A stretch of DNA of 64,000 bases from Haladaptatus cibarius D43 (GCF_000710615.1 NZ_JDTH01000002.1:550082-614081); one strand, 5' to 3'. Shown: positions 51,131 to 60,726, counted from the first letter of the stretch. Numbers and translations: made by a program. Notes: a model not told the origin generated them from the letters alone.

Positions 51131-51978
51131 TGTCGGCACAACTTGCCGGGCCGGATGACCTGAGCGGCGAGGAGCAGGCCGCAGTCGAATCCCTGCTTTA
51201 CCGCCTCGCGGACGACGAACTCGTCCTCGCGGAGCGTTACACCGAATGGCAGGTTCGCGCGCCGACGCTCGAATCCGACCTCGCCATCTCGAACATCGCA
51301 CAGGACGAACTCGGGCACGCCCGCCTCTGGTACGACCTGCTACAGGACTTCGGCTACAGCGAATCCGAACTCATCTTCGAGCGCGATCCGAGCGACTTCC
51401 GGCACGCGACGTTCGTGGAACTGCCGTTCGAATCGGGCGACTGGGCCGACGCCATCGTTCGTGGTTACTTCTACGACGTGGCCGAAAAACTGCGCCTCGA
51501 AGCCCTCGAAGACACGTCCTATCCGCGAATCGCGGACAGAGTTGCAAAAATCCTCTCCGAGGAGAATTACCACCTCGAACACGCCCAGAACTGGCTCGAA
51601 CGACTGACGAGCGACGACGAAGGAACGAAGCGCGTGCAGTCGGCGGTTGACCGACTGTTCCCCTACGCGCTGACGCTGTTCGAAGACGGCGATGCGAGTT
51701 CGGAAATCGACGATTTAGGCATTCGAACAGAATCGCTCGACTCGATGCGCGAACAGTGGCTCGACACCGTCGTCCCGTTCCTCGCATCATTGGGCGTGGA
51801 GGTTCCGGAGGAAATCGAGGACGGCAATCCGGACGAACTACTTCCCGAGCATCTCGGACGCGACGGAAGTCACACCGACGACTGGGCAGAGCTACACAAC
51901 GACATGACGCGGTCGTACCGAGAACTCGGACGAAGCGAAGCCCACCGCATCATGGCAGACCCCGACGATGAAGAATAA
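51130..51978 (+). CDS. paaC: Phenylacetyl-CoA epoxidase subunit C
   Basis: 282 aa, ferritin-like fold. It has IAQDELGHARLWYDLL (Glu60, His63) and ILSEENYHLEHAQNWLERL. In bacteria PaaC is a structural partner of PaaA. The start overlaps the paaB stop (TAATG). Confidence 0.93.
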   Translation: MSAQLAGPDDLSGEEQAAVESLLYRLADDELVLAERYTEWQVRAPTLESDLAISNIAQDELGHARLWYDLLQDFGYSESELIFERDPSDFRHATFVELPFESGDWADAIVRGYFYDVAEKLRLEALEDTSYPRIADRVAKILSEENYHLEHAQNWLERLTSDDEGTKRVQSAVDRLFPYALTLFEDGDASSEIDDLGIRTESLDSMREQWLDTVVPFLASLGVEVPEEIEDGNPDELLPEHLGRDGSHTDDWAELHNDMTRSYRELGRSEAHRIMADPDDEE

Positions 51979-52006
51979 CTGGTCAAAATGACCATCGAAT
52001 AACACC

Positions 52007-52456
52007 ATGAGCAACGAACCACAAGCATACGAAACGGACTCCGAAAAGTACGACATCGAGTCGGAACCCACCGCGTGCGCCTACACCGACTACTCGGAGA
52101 GCGGGCAGTCTCCGGAGGAGCTGCCTGCGACGGGTGAGGGAGCCACCGGACTCGAAAAGCGAGTTTGGGACGCCCTCTACGATATCGAAGACCCGGAGAT
52201 GCCAATCAGCATCGTTGATTTGGGACTGATTTACGGCGTACAAATGGAGGGAGATTCGGCGACGGTCATCATGACCCTCACCTACACCGGATGCCCGGCG
52301 CGGAAGATGCTGACCGAGGAAATCGAGGAAGCGGTCGCCGACGTTGACGGTGTTGAAGATGCCGACCTCGAACTCGTCTGGAATCCGCCGTGGTCCATCG
52401 AGATGGTCACAGAACAGGGCAAAAACGACCTGCGCGACTTTGGCCTAAGCATATGA
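52007..52456 (+). CDS. paaD: PaaD, DUF59/MIP18-domain part (split PaaD, part 1)
   Basis: 149 aa. An acidic 50-residue start precedes the MIP18/DUF59 domain (VWDALYDIEDPEMPISIVDLGLIYGV, TLTYTGCPARKMLTEEI), which assists Fe-S or metal centre maturation of the epoxidase. Bacterial PaaD continues into a Cys-rich zinc domain; here the frame ends and that part is the next gene, overlapping by ATGA. Confidence 0.9.
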   Translation: MSNEPQAYETDSEKYDIESEPTACAYTDYSESGQSPEELPATGEGATGLEKRVWDALYDIEDPEMPISIVDLGLIYGVQMEGDSATVIMTLTYTGCPARKMLTEEIEEAVADVDGVEDADLELVWNPPWSIEMVTEQGKNDLRDFGLSI

Positions 52457-52620
52457 GACGACTCGACCCCAGCGTGACGACGAGCGGGGAAGACAAAGGC
52501 GCGGAGTGTCCCTACTGCGGTTCGACGGACACCTACCGCGAGCATCCGAAAGGGCCGTCGCTCTGCCGGTCGATGCACTTTTGCGACGGCTGTGAACAGC
52601 CGTTCGAGAAGTTCGAGTAA
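52453..52620 (+). CDS. PaaD zinc-ribbon part (split PaaD, part 2)
   Basis: 55 aa. AECPYCGSTDTYREHPKGPS (from residue 18) then CRSMHFCDGCEQPFEKFE matches the C-terminal module of bacterial PaaD, with Cys19, Cys22, Cys38, Cys44 and Cys47. It overlaps the previous gene by four bases, so the two halves are translated from one message and could assemble. Confidence 0.85.
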   Translation: MRRLDPSVTTSGEDKGAECPYCGSTDTYREHPKGPSLCRSMHFCDGCEQPFEKFE

Positions 52621-52860
52621 GGAGTGTCGTATTCGGATTTGTTTTTCAGCAAAGACAGACGGCAGACAGCGGTCGCTATCCGGTTGCAGTGTTCGGGAAA
52701 GGAAGATGATGGCGCCGCAACTATCGCTACGAACCACTTTGTTATAGTTCTTTTGTAAGTGAATTAAATATGATGGTAAGCTATGCCGTATCGTGGTTAG
52801 TGACGTGCTGAACAATTCGGGCCATCACGTTCTTTATTCGGAACGGTGTAGGGCCCACGC

Positions 52861-53070
52861 ATGTCCGCAGACAGACCGACGCGAGAGGAACTACGCAGAG
52901 GAATGTCCGTCGAAATCGAGCAGACGAACGCCGAGAACGCGGACGAGGCCGGCCCGATTCAGGGGAACATTGCGAAAATTCTCTCCGACGAACACACCGA
53001 ACCCGGCGGCGTCAAAGTCGAACTGGAATCGGGAATCACCGGGCGAGTGAAAAGCGTCGTGCCGGAGTAG
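52861..53070 (+). CDS. YwbE/DUF2196 family protein
   Basis: 69 aa: REELRRGMSVEIEQTNAENA and ILSDEHTEPGGVKVELESGI with TGRVKSVVPE: the KOW-like small family DUF2196. It may bind RNA. It converges with the ogt gene, with stops adjacent. Confidence 0.88.
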   Translation: MSADRPTREELRRGMSVEIEQTNAENADEAGPIQGNIAKILSDEHTEPGGVKVELESGITGRVKSVVPE

Positions 53071-53481
53071 CTACCGCGATTTAGATTTAGATTCGGATTC
53101 GAGGTCAAGTAGTCGTTTTTTGAGCGTCAATCGGTCGCCTTTGCCGCCGGAGTAGCCGCCCAGTCCGTCCGCCGCGACGATGCGATGGCAGGGGATGACG
53201 ACAGGAACAGGATTTCTCCCGCACGCCTGTCCGACGGCGATTGCGGCGGTGTCCAGTGTTTCTGCGATGTCGCCGTAGGTTCGTGTCTCGCCACGCGGAA
53301 TTTCGGCCATTGCAGCCATGACCTGTCCTGTGAACGAGTCGGGAAACTCGACTTTGAGGTCGAACTCCTTGCGGTTGCCTTGTTCGTACTCCGCTATCTG
53401 TGCTCGGATTTCATCGGGGGATGCCGAAACGAGCGACTCGTCGATTTCGACCTGCCAATCCCACATTTTGGTTTGCATCAT
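53071..53481 (-). CDS. ogt: Methylated-DNA-protein-cysteine methyltransferase
   Basis: 136 aa. The active-site motif PCHRIV has Cys98, and RNPVPVVIPCHRIVAADG with RTYGDIAETL (the HTH) is complete. It removes methyl groups from O6-methylguanine in one irreversible step. The Lys/Ser-rich tail is short. Confidence 0.92.
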   Translation of the reverse strand: MMQTKMWDWQVEIDESLVSASPDEIRAQIAEYEQGNRKEFDLKVEFPDSFTGQVMAAMAEIPRGETRTYGDIAETLDTAAIAVGQACGRNPVPVVIPCHRIVAADGLGGYSGGKGDRLTLKKRLLDLESESKSKSR

Positions 53482-53506
53482 TGATTCGTCTGTTTCGTCT
53501 GGGTTT

Positions 53507-54280
53507 TCAGTCTCGTTTCCGCAGAATCGTCATCGGGCGATGAAGCGTTCCCGGTTCGCACTCCGCGACTGGTTTCGAGAGGTCGAAACTGTCGAACCAG
53601 CCGACGTGCTCGAAATCGCTCTCTTCGGCGATCATGCGAAACTCTTGGGGTGCGAAGGTCTTAATTTCGTACGCCTCGCGGAATCGGCGCATCTGTTCGC
53701 CGTCCGTCACCTTCGTCGTAATCGTCTGGCGAACCAACTGCTCCGCGACGTTGGTCGGTTCTTGTTCGATACAGAACTCGACAGTCGTATCGCCGCACGT
53801 CGTCTCCCACTCATGCTGTGACGCTGTTCCGCCGGGGAAGTCGATTGCGCCATCGATGCAGTAGAGCGACCCCGGAGTGAGGGCGTCCGCGACCGAATCG
53901 AGGTGCGACCGAAGCGCGTCATTGGAGTCCAGATACAGCGACCCGAGGGCGCAGAAAGCGAAATCGACGCGCTCGGGAAGGTAGAAGTCAGCCATATTCC
54001 GCCGGAGGAACGTTGCTTCGATGTCGTTGTCCTGAGCCTTTTCGATGGAGTGCGAAACCATCTCCCCGGAGTTGTCGAGTCCTGTAAAATCGTAGCCCCG
54101 AGCGTCGAGTTCTAAGAGATAGGGTGACGGGCCGCAGGCGACTTCGAGCACGGAGCTCGTGTTCGAGAGTCCGTTTCCAAAGCGGTCGATACAGCTTTCG
54201 AAGAAGTCTACCTCAGCAGATACGTCGCGGAAATCGAAGGCGATTTCGTAGTAGTCAGGATGGGCGTAGAGACCGGCCAT
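53507..54280 (-). CDS. Class I SAM-dependent methyltransferase
   Basis: 257 aa. The SAM motif I is in SVLEVACGPSPYLLELDARG, followed by YDFTGLDNSGEMV and VDFAFCALGSLYLD. The substrate cannot be inferred. It stands alone, with about 690 bases upstream that hold repeat copy 2. Confidence 0.85.
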   Translation of the reverse strand: MAGLYAHPDYYEIAFDFRDVSAEVDFFESCIDRFGNGLSNTSSVLEVACGPSPYLLELDARGYDFTGLDNSGEMVSHSIEKAQDNDIEATFLRRNMADFYLPERVDFAFCALGSLYLDSNDALRSHLDSVADALTPGSLYCIDGAIDFPGGTASQHEWETTCGDTTVEFCIEQEPTNVAEQLVRQTITTKVTDGEQMRRFREAYEIKTFAPQEFRMIAEESDFEHVGWFDSFDLSKPVAECEPGTLHRPMTILRKRD

Positions 54281-54969
54281 AGGTGCCAACTCTGGGGATG
54301 GGTCTTAACGACTGTCATCGCGGTCAGAATGGTTGGATGAGGGGTTTTGTGGTATTTGTTTTTGGAGTCGTGTGGTTCGTATTGGTTCCGGGCGGATTAG
54401 ATTGTGCTATGAATCGTTCAACGGATTTCGTTTCTGGTTGGTCGATTCGATAGTTCGTTTGTTACTGTGTCGCTAGGGAATCGCGACTACAATGAAACCG
54501 CCTCCGCACCGCAACCGCAGTTTCCCCACTCCTCACCGCCAGCGCGGGGTTGCACTCATGACTCACTACGTTCGGCACTCGTGCGAACGCGCTGGCGCAC
54601 CCTTTCGGCTGAGTGGTCAAGTGACGTGGCGCGCGCTGACGAAACTTCGAGGAGTTCACCTCCGAGAAGCCGAGACAAAGCCGCGCGAGGGGCGACTGAG
54701 CGAACGAAGTGAGTGAAGGAGTCGGTTGGGGGGTGTGGTATCGCGGTGCAGTGGCGGTTATTTGGAGTCGTGATTTACAGACAGCATTCTAGCGAAAACT
54801 CGGGCTATGTAACAAAATCGAAGCAATACAGAGCGAAGAAATAACGAAACAAAGCATCTGCTGGAGAGCGATTCAGTCCACAAATCAGTAACCACCATAC
54901 CACTTCCCAGAATCTCACCGAGCAATGCGTAAACGTAGGTTTAAACGAGAAGCCGAACAACCCACGACC
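54281..54969. other. Gene-free gap holding repeat copy 2
   Basis: Between the methyltransferase and the Nop5-domain gene. 54472-54783 is the repeat. A 12-bp direct repeat TTTGGAGTCGTG occurs at 54361 and 54761. The rest (54784-54969) is AT-rich promoter sequence with no gene seen. Confidence 0.6.
54472..54783 (+). repeat. MITE-like non-coding repeat element, copy 2
   Basis: About 310 bases, related to copy 1 at 25194 in the same orientation. The left end (GGGAATCGCGACTACAATGA) and the complement of the right end (GTAAATCACGACTCCAAATA) are imperfect terminal inverted repeats, both leading into ACCGCC. Blocks shared with copy 1: AAACCGCCTCCGCA, GTGGCGCGCGCTG, GAGTCGGTTGGGG, GTGTGGTA. No coding capacity. 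Confidence 0.65.
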
Positions 54970-55815
54970 ATGACCGAATCAGACGCCGACGGGTGGTTCG
55001 CAGGCGTCTCGCCGGACGACACGGACGCGGGCGCGCGAGCAATCCGCGAGGGGAGCGCGGACGCTCCGGCGGATTGGCCCGGCGAAGCCATCGAATCCGA
55101 CTTTGCGGAGGACGAATCGGACTACTACGCCAAACTCAGGTCGGCCAGCATCCGAGCGACCCGCGAGGCCGTCACGGAGCGCGAACGGGCGGACGACCAG
55201 CAACTCGTTCACGCGGTTCGCGCGATGAACGACTGCGAATCCGAGGCGAACGAACTCGCCGAACGAGTCGCCGAGTGGGCCGGAACGCTGTACCCCGATG
55301 CGGGCACGGGTATCGACTACGCTAAGGAACTCGCCGAAACCGACCCGGAAACCCCGGTCGAAGAGCAGGTAGTGTCCTTAGCCCGGCGGGTCAGCGACCT
55401 CGCCGACGAGCGCGACGACCTCCGGGGTTTCGTCGAGCGACAGGCCCCGGCAGTCGCGCCGAACCTCGCCGACCTCGCGGGGCCGGTGCTCGCCGCGCGA
55501 CTCATCGCGCTGGCGGGTGGTCTCGAATCGCTGGCGAAGATGCCCGGCGGAACCGTGCAGGTGTTGGGTGCCGAAAACGCCCTGTTCGCGCATCTTCGCG
55601 GACATGCGTCTTCGCCGAAACACGGGATTCTCTACACGCACGAGGACGTTCGCAAAACACCACCCGAAGAACGCGGTTCTGCGGCCCGCACGCTGTCGGG
55701 AAAACTCGTCATCGGCGCGCGAATCGACCACTATTCGGGCGAACACAATCCCGAGCTGAAAGAAGAACTCGACAGGAGAATGGAAACGATTCAGTCGCGG
55801 GGTGAGGACGAATGA
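54970..55815 (+). CDS. Nop5/Nop56-family protein
   Basis: 281 aa. The Nop domain (LAGPVLAARLIALAGGLESLAKMPGGTVQVLGAENALF) is present. In archaea it forms the box C/D sRNP with L7Ae and fibrillarin that 2'-O-methylates rRNA. The ATG at 54970 is inferred. It overlaps fibrillarin by ATGA. Confidence 0.92.
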   Translation: MTESDADGWFAGVSPDDTDAGARAIREGSADAPADWPGEAIESDFAEDESDYYAKLRSASIRATREAVTERERADDQQLVHAVRAMNDCESEANELAERVAEWAGTLYPDAGTGIDYAKELAETDPETPVEEQVVSLARRVSDLADERDDLRGFVERQAPAVAPNLADLAGPVLAARLIALAGGLESLAKMPGGTVQVLGAENALFAHLRGHASSPKHGILYTHEDVRKTPPEERGSAARTLSGKLVIGARIDHYSGEHNPELKEELDRRMETIQSRGEDE

Positions 55816-56465
55816 GCGATTCGAACGAAGACGACTCCGCGCTTCCAACAGGCGTCGAGCGCAGGCAGTTCGGCGGCGAAAGCCGACTGGCCACGCGGGG
55901 AGAACCCGTCTACGGCGAACCGACGGACGGCGACTGCCGGTGCTGGGACGCCCGGCGCTCCAAGTTGGCCGCGATGCTGGAACACGGGATGGACACCGGG
56001 CTACAAGGTGACGAGACGGTGCTCTATCTCGGCGCGGCCAGCGGAACCACCGTAAGCCACGTCGCCGACTTCTCCGGCCCGACCTACGCAGTCGAGTTCG
56101 CGCCGCGTCCGACCCGCGACCTGTTGGACGTGGCTGAATCCCGGGACAATCTCTTTCCGCTGTTGAAGGACGCCCGAAAACCGGCGACCTATGCGCACGT
56201 GGTCGAATCGGATGTGGACGTTATCGTTCAAGACGTGGCCACCCGCGGACAAGCGCGGGTTGCCTGCGAGAACAGGCAATTTCTCGAAGATGACGGACGC
56301 CTTCTACTTGCGATTAAAGCCAGAAGCGAGGACGTGGCGAGCGACCCGGAAATCGTGTTCGACCACGCACGCGAATCGCTCAAAGAGGAGTTCGAAATCG
56401 TGGAAACCCGACGACTCGAACCGTTCCACACCGACCACCTCGGCATCGTCGCAGTTCCCCGGTAG
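55812..56465 (+). CDS. flpA: Fibrillarin-like rRNA 2'-O-methyltransferase
   Basis: 217 aa. The Rossmann motif LYLGAASGTTVSHVADF and YAVEFAPRPTRDLLDV, VDVIVQDVATRGQ and FLLAIKARSEDVASDP motifs of fibrillarin are present. It supplies the catalytic methyltransferase of the C/D sRNP with the Nop5 protein encoded directly upstream. Confidence 0.95.
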   Translation: MSDSNEDDSALPTGVERRQFGGESRLATRGEPVYGEPTDGDCRCWDARRSKLAAMLEHGMDTGLQGDETVLYLGAASGTTVSHVADFSGPTYAVEFAPRPTRDLLDVAESRDNLFPLLKDARKPATYAHVVESDVDVIVQDVATRGQARVACENRQFLEDDGRLLLAIKARSEDVASDPEIVFDHARESLKEEFEIVETRRLEPFHTDHLGIVAVPR

Positions 56466-56516
56466 GGGTCGCCGTCTCCGGAAGTATTTACGTGTCGGGT
56501 TGCTAATCTCGGGAAA

Positions 56517-57587
56517 ATGGAGTTGGGTTCGGCCGAGAATTTCACGGAGATGGGTACCCTCGGCGTCGAAGAGGAGTTTTTCGTCGTTGACGAGCGAGGC
56601 GTCCCGACCGCGGGCACCGACGAACTCGTCTACGAAACAGACCCGCCGGACATCCTCGAAGACCGTCTCGACCACGAGTTGTTTAAATGTGTTATCGAAA
56701 CGCAGACGCCGAAAACGACGCTTTCGGACGTCGATGACGACGTGCGGGCGGTTAGAGAGGCACTGGTGGAACACGCGGGGTCGCAGGGATTCGGTATCGC
56801 GGCGGCGGGTCTGCATCCGGGTGCAAAGTGGCGGGAGCTGAAACACGCCGAGAAAGAACGGTATCGCGCGCAACTCGAACGGATTCAGTATCCACAGCAT
56901 CGAAATACGACCGCGGGGCTGCACGTCCACGTCGGCGTTGACGACGCCGACGCCGCGGTGTGGGTGGCGAACGAAGTTCGGTGGTATCTGCCAGTTATGC
57001 TGGCGCTCTCCGCCAACTCGCCGTACTGGGACGGCTACGACACCGGTCTTCAGTCCGCGCGGGCCAAGATTTTCGAGGGACTTCCGAACACCGGCATGCC
57101 GACCGACTTCGATTCATACGAGGAATTTTCGCAGTTCGAGCGCATGATGGTCGAAAACGGGTCGATAAACGACCGCGGCGAACTCTGGTACGATGTGCGA
57201 CCCCACTCAACCCACGGCACTGTCGAAGTTCGAACCCCGGACGGGCAGGCCGACCCGGAACGCGTGCTGGCGTTCGTGGAGTACACCCACGCACTTATCA
57301 CCGACCTCGTCGAGCGATACGAAGACGGCGAAACGGGCTATCACCACCGCAGGGAACTGCTGGACGAAAACAAGTGGCGCGCGATGCGCTACGGCCACGA
57401 CGCCTCGTTCATCCGTCGTGACCGCGACGGTGAAATCTCGCTCGGCGAAGTCGTTGACCGCGAATGTGACCGCCTCGACGTCTCCGGCATCGGCGACATC
57501 TTCGACGGGAAAAGCGGTGCAGAGTGTCAACGACGCATCCGCGACGAGGATGGCTTCGAAGCGGTCTGTGAGTCGCTCTTGCTGTAA
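56517..57587 (+). CDS. gshA: Glutamate-cysteine ligase (haloarchaeal GshA)
   Basis: 356 aa, carboxylate-amine ligase family ([34 protein letters not shown]). It makes gamma-glutamylcysteine, the main low-molecular-mass thiol of haloarchaea. It is followed by a T-rich spacer. The Grx-TrxR fusion at 8-9.4 kb could use the same thiol. Confidence 0.92.
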   Translation: MELGSAENFTEMGTLGVEEEFFVVDERGVPTAGTDELVYETDPPDILEDRLDHELFKCVIETQTPKTTLSDVDDDVRAVREALVEHAGSQGFGIAAAGLHPGAKWRELKHAEKERYRAQLERIQYPQHRNTTAGLHVHVGVDDADAAVWVANEVRWYLPVMLALSANSPYWDGYDTGLQSARAKIFEGLPNTGMPTDFDSYEEFSQFERMMVENGSINDRGELWYDVRPHSTHGTVEVRTPDGQADPERVLAFVEYTHALITDLVERYEDGETGYHHRRELLDENKWRAMRYGHDASFIRRDRDGEISLGEVVDRECDRLDVSGIGDIFDGKSGAECQRRIRDEDGFEAVCESLLL

Positions 57588-57632
57588 GCAAGTTTTTTAC
57601 CCGAAAACGGCTTTTGTCCTTCTGGGAACGAC

Positions 57633-58295
57633 ATGACTGGGGATGACATCGACAACGGCCGAAATGACCGAAACGACGGGGAAGACACTGGTGACGAGGT
57701 GCCCGTCAACACGGGCGATGCCGCGGAATCGACCGAAGAAATGGGCGACGAAAAACCGCTTTCCCGGGGGAGGAAGCGACTCGGAGCGGAAGCCGATAAG
57801 GCAGTCGAAGGCTTCGACCAAGGAATCGTAGACCTCCTCTCGTGGGTGCTCGACACCGAAACCCGCGCGCGAATCTACGTTTATCTCCGCAAGCAGCCGG
57901 AAAGCACGAGCGAGGAAATCGCCGAAGGAACCGGCTTGTACCCGAGTACGGTACGCGAATCGCTCGCCGAACTCCACGAGGAAGAGAAGGTCGTCCGCGA
58001 GAAACGCGAAAGCGCTGGAGCCGGAAACAACCCCTACGCATACACCGCAATCGCGCCGAGCGAACTCGTCGGTGGCATCGTCGACCAAGTGCAGGGGGAA
58101 CTCAATACGGTGTTCAACCTCGACAGCCACCTGAACGACGAAGAATCTCGAACTGAACCCGTCAGCATCGAAGTGGAGGATATCTCGGACGATATGGACG
58201 GGAGGGGAGAAGACGAACACGAGGACAGCGACGAAGGACCCGACACAACCGAGGGGACGGACGACGACACGAACGACAAGTCCGACGAAGAGTGA
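57633..58295 (+). CDS. Acidic winged-helix regulator
   Basis: 220 aa. It has a long acidic tail on each side of the winged helix (DTETRARIYVYLRKQPESTSEEIAEGTGLYPSTVRESL). The C-terminal third is almost all Asp/Glu with Ser. It may be a DNA-binding protein with acid-rich tails. Its target is unknown. Confidence 0.78.
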   Translation: MTGDDIDNGRNDRNDGEDTGDEVPVNTGDAAESTEEMGDEKPLSRGRKRLGAEADKAVEGFDQGIVDLLSWVLDTETRARIYVYLRKQPESTSEEIAEGTGLYPSTVRESLAELHEEEKVVREKRESAGAGNNPYAYTAIAPSELVGGIVDQVQGELNTVFNLDSHLNDEESRTEPVSIEVEDISDDMDGRGEDEHEDSDEGPDTTEGTDDDTNDKSDEE

Positions 58296-58412
58296 GTTCG
58301 CGGCCGAGGAGGGATCTGATTTTCGCAATACGAACATCGCGGTCGGAGATTGCAGAAGCCATCTCTTGTAGGCAACGTACAGGGCCGTTCGAGTCGAACA
58401 GTCAAGCGAACA

Positions 58413-58883
58413 ATGACGGAGACGAACACGATACGCGGGACGACAGTCGGACGCGTAGCACTTCGCGTGAACGACCTCGACCAAATCAGTTCTTTCTACG
58501 AACAGGTCGTCGGCCTCGAACTGCAATCGAAGGACGACCGAACGGCCGTTCTCGGCGCGGGAGATGGAGCGCTCCTCGAACTGGTCGAAGATATCGACGC
58601 TCCGGAGCGAACGCGGGGCGAAACCGGCTTATGCCCGTCCGCGCTGTTTCTCGCGGCCGACGACTACCATCACCACGTCGGACTCAACGTCTGGAACAAT
58701 CGCAGGAAACCAGCAGAGGGACGCGGTTTGGCGTGGTTCGAACTCGACGTTCCGAATCGTGAAACGCTCGAAACGATTCGGGAGCGGTTCGCCGCGCGCG
58801 AGATTCCTGTGAATGAGGGAGAAGACGAAATCGAAACCGCGGACTCGGACGGAATTACCGTTCGTCTACGCGTGTATGACTGA
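58413..58883 (+). CDS. VOC (glyoxalase/bleomycin-resistance) superfamily protein
   Basis: 156 aa. It shows the beta-alpha-beta-beta-beta fold in GRVALRVNDLDQISSFYEQVVGLELQ and a second module near ALFLAADDYHHHVGLNVW. Members bind metal and act on small organic substrates. The metal ligands cannot be fixed by eye. The ATG at 58413 is chosen over an upstream in-frame extension. Confidence 0.82.
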   Translation: MTETNTIRGTTVGRVALRVNDLDQISSFYEQVVGLELQSKDDRTAVLGAGDGALLELVEDIDAPERTRGETGLCPSALFLAADDYHHHVGLNVWNNRRKPAEGRGLAWFELDVPNRETLETIRERFAAREIPVNEGEDEIETADSDGITVRLRVYD

Positions 58884-59061
58884 AATTTGACTCATTGTGC
58901 GAAAGTTGTCGTCTAAATTAATCATGCGAGTGAATCAAGTCGTTTTCATCGGCGATACCGACGTTCACACTATTTTTACTCCAGTATTTACCAATATTAA
59001 ATAATTATGCGATGAGTATGTCGGCGCATGTTTTATATATCCCTTCTTGGATGTGAACTGT

Positions 59062-60726
59062 ATGAGTGATTTCAGTAGCGGAAATGAAGTGATAACACGT
59101 TCCGACCACGGCGTCACAATCGAAAAATCGTTCGACGGCGAGGAGTTTGCGGTGCCAGCAATCCGGTTCGAAGTCCGTTCAGACTGCGACGACGCGGTCA
59201 CCGTGCGAGTGACCGACCGAATCCCCGACGATTTCCCGATGGATAACGTCGGGTTCCACCCCGAATACGAGAACGAAAACTGGACGGCGTACAAAGACCA
59301 CCGCGTCCAGTTCGAACGCACCCTCGAACCGAGCGAGGAACTGACGACGGTGTACGGAATCCGACTCACGGACTGGCAGGATGCGGAATCCTTCCTCATC
59401 GAACCGGAACTCGAAGAGGTCGCGCCGGTTACGAACGGCGCGAGTACCGAGACGGAAGGCCGCATGGAAGAACACACGATTACCGACATCGTCTCGGAAG
59501 ACAGCAGTCAAGTCGTCCGCGATGTCATTGCGGGCGACAGCAGCGGGCTGCCGGGACTTGGCGACAGTGGAGAGAACACCGACCCACTCGCGGACGCGAG
59601 TACAAGTGACCCACTTGCGGAGGCATCGAGCGACCCACTCGCAGAAACCGCGGACGAACCGGTTTCGGAGGCAGTGGAGTCCGCGGACGCAGCGGAGGCC
59701 GCAGATGAACCAAGTACTGAAACCGCCGCCGACCCGCTTTCGGAGTCCACGATGGGCGAAGAAGAAACCGAATCGGAAGCGCCGTTTGCCGACGATGACG
59801 GCGAAATACTGGATGAATCGGACGAATCCGTGGATTCGCCCGATTCGACGGACGACGTGCTCGCCGAACCGGACGATGCCGACATCCTCGAACCGCCTGC
59901 CGAAGACGAGGCTGTCGAAGTCGAGCAGTCCGCTTCGCCACCACGTCCCGGAAGCGTCGCCGCGGCACTCGCGGACGAAATTCGTGCGGGAGAGGTGAGC
60001 GACGCCGACCTCAAACTCATCCAGCAGGAACTCGACCTCGACACGCCCGAAAGCACGAACGTTCGCATTCGACACCTCCAGTCGCGCGTCGACGACCTCT
60101 CCGCGTACACCGAAGCACTCGAAGAGTTCATCGACGACAACGGAACCGCCCAGACGGTTATCGACGGGTTCGAGTGCGAAGTGGAAGCCCTCCGTGACGA
60201 ACTCGGAGCGATGGACGACGACATCGAGAGCGCGAAAGACGAAGGCGCACAAGCGCGTGCTCGCGTCGCAGACCTCGAAACCGACCTCGAAGAACTCGAC
60301 GGAAAACTCGACGGCGTGGACGACCTCGGCAACAATCTCGACACGCTCGATACGCAACTCAACGACTTGGAAGACCTCGTCGCAACGAACACACAGGAGG
60401 CGTCCGCGCTGGACGACGAAATCGAAGACCTCCGCGACGATTTCGACAACGTGGACGCCCTCGAAAACGACATCGAAACGCTCGAAAAGAGCGTCGCCGA
60501 AATCGAAACCCTCACCGAAACGGTGTCCGACCTCTCCGATTCGGTTTCAGAAGCCGAATCCGAACTGGACGACAAAATCGATAGCCTCCGCACGGATATT
60601 TCGGCTGTCGAAAGCGAACTAAACGAAATCGAGGAACTCCAGTCAGACATCTCGGAACTGGAAGGCGAACTGTCCGAACTCCGCGAATGGCGCGACCAAC
60701 TCGGCTCCGTCTTCGGCGGTAACTAA
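59062..60726 (+). CDS. Large acidic protein with N-terminal beta domain and long coiled coil, function unknown
   Basis: 554 aa. Residues about 1-105 form a beta-rich globular domain (VTIEKSFDGEEFAVPAIRFE, TAYKDHRVQFERTLEPSEEL). A low-complexity linker of DPLAE-type repeats follows (about 170-240), then a long heptad-rich coiled coil (about 305-550: LDTLDTQLNDLEDL, IETLEKSVAEIETLTETVSDL). A multimer or scaffold is likely. It is the first gene of a unit with the two small genes that follow after a T-rich region. Confidence 0.75.
   Translation: MSDFSSGNEVITRSDHGVTIEKSFDGEEFAVPAIRFEVRSDCDDAVTVRVTDRIPDDFPMDNVGFHPEYENENWTAYKDHRVQFERTLEPSEELTTVYGIRLTDWQDAESFLIEPELEEVAPVTNGASTETEGRMEEHTITDIVSEDSSQVVRDVIAGDSSGLPGLGDSGENTDPLADASTSDPLAEASSDPLAETADEPVSEAVESADAAEAADEPSTETAADPLSESTMGEEETESEAPFADDDGEILDESDESVDSPDSTDDVLAEPDDADILEPPAEDEAVEVEQSASPPRPGSVAAALADEIRAGEVSDADLKLIQQELDLDTPESTNVRIRHLQSRVDDLSAYTEALEEFIDDNGTAQTVIDGFECEVEALRDELGAMDDDIESAKDEGAQARARVADLETDLEELDGKLDGVDDLGNNLDTLDTQLNDLEDLVATNTQEASALDDEIEDLRDDFDNVDALENDIETLEKSVAEIETLTETVSDLSDSVSEAESELDDKIDSLRTDISAVESELNEIEELQSDISELEGELSELREWRDQLGSVFGGN

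Noticed and set aside
54361-54772. 12-bp direct repeat TTTGGAGTCGTG as a target-site duplication
   Set aside because: The repeats are 400 bases apart and do not match the terminal inverted repeats; the right copy lies inside the repeat end, so a coincidence or partial duplication is more likely.
57597-58526. Long minus-strand frame over the acidic winged-helix gene
   Set aside because: The low-complexity Asp/Glu codons produce a false antisense frame.
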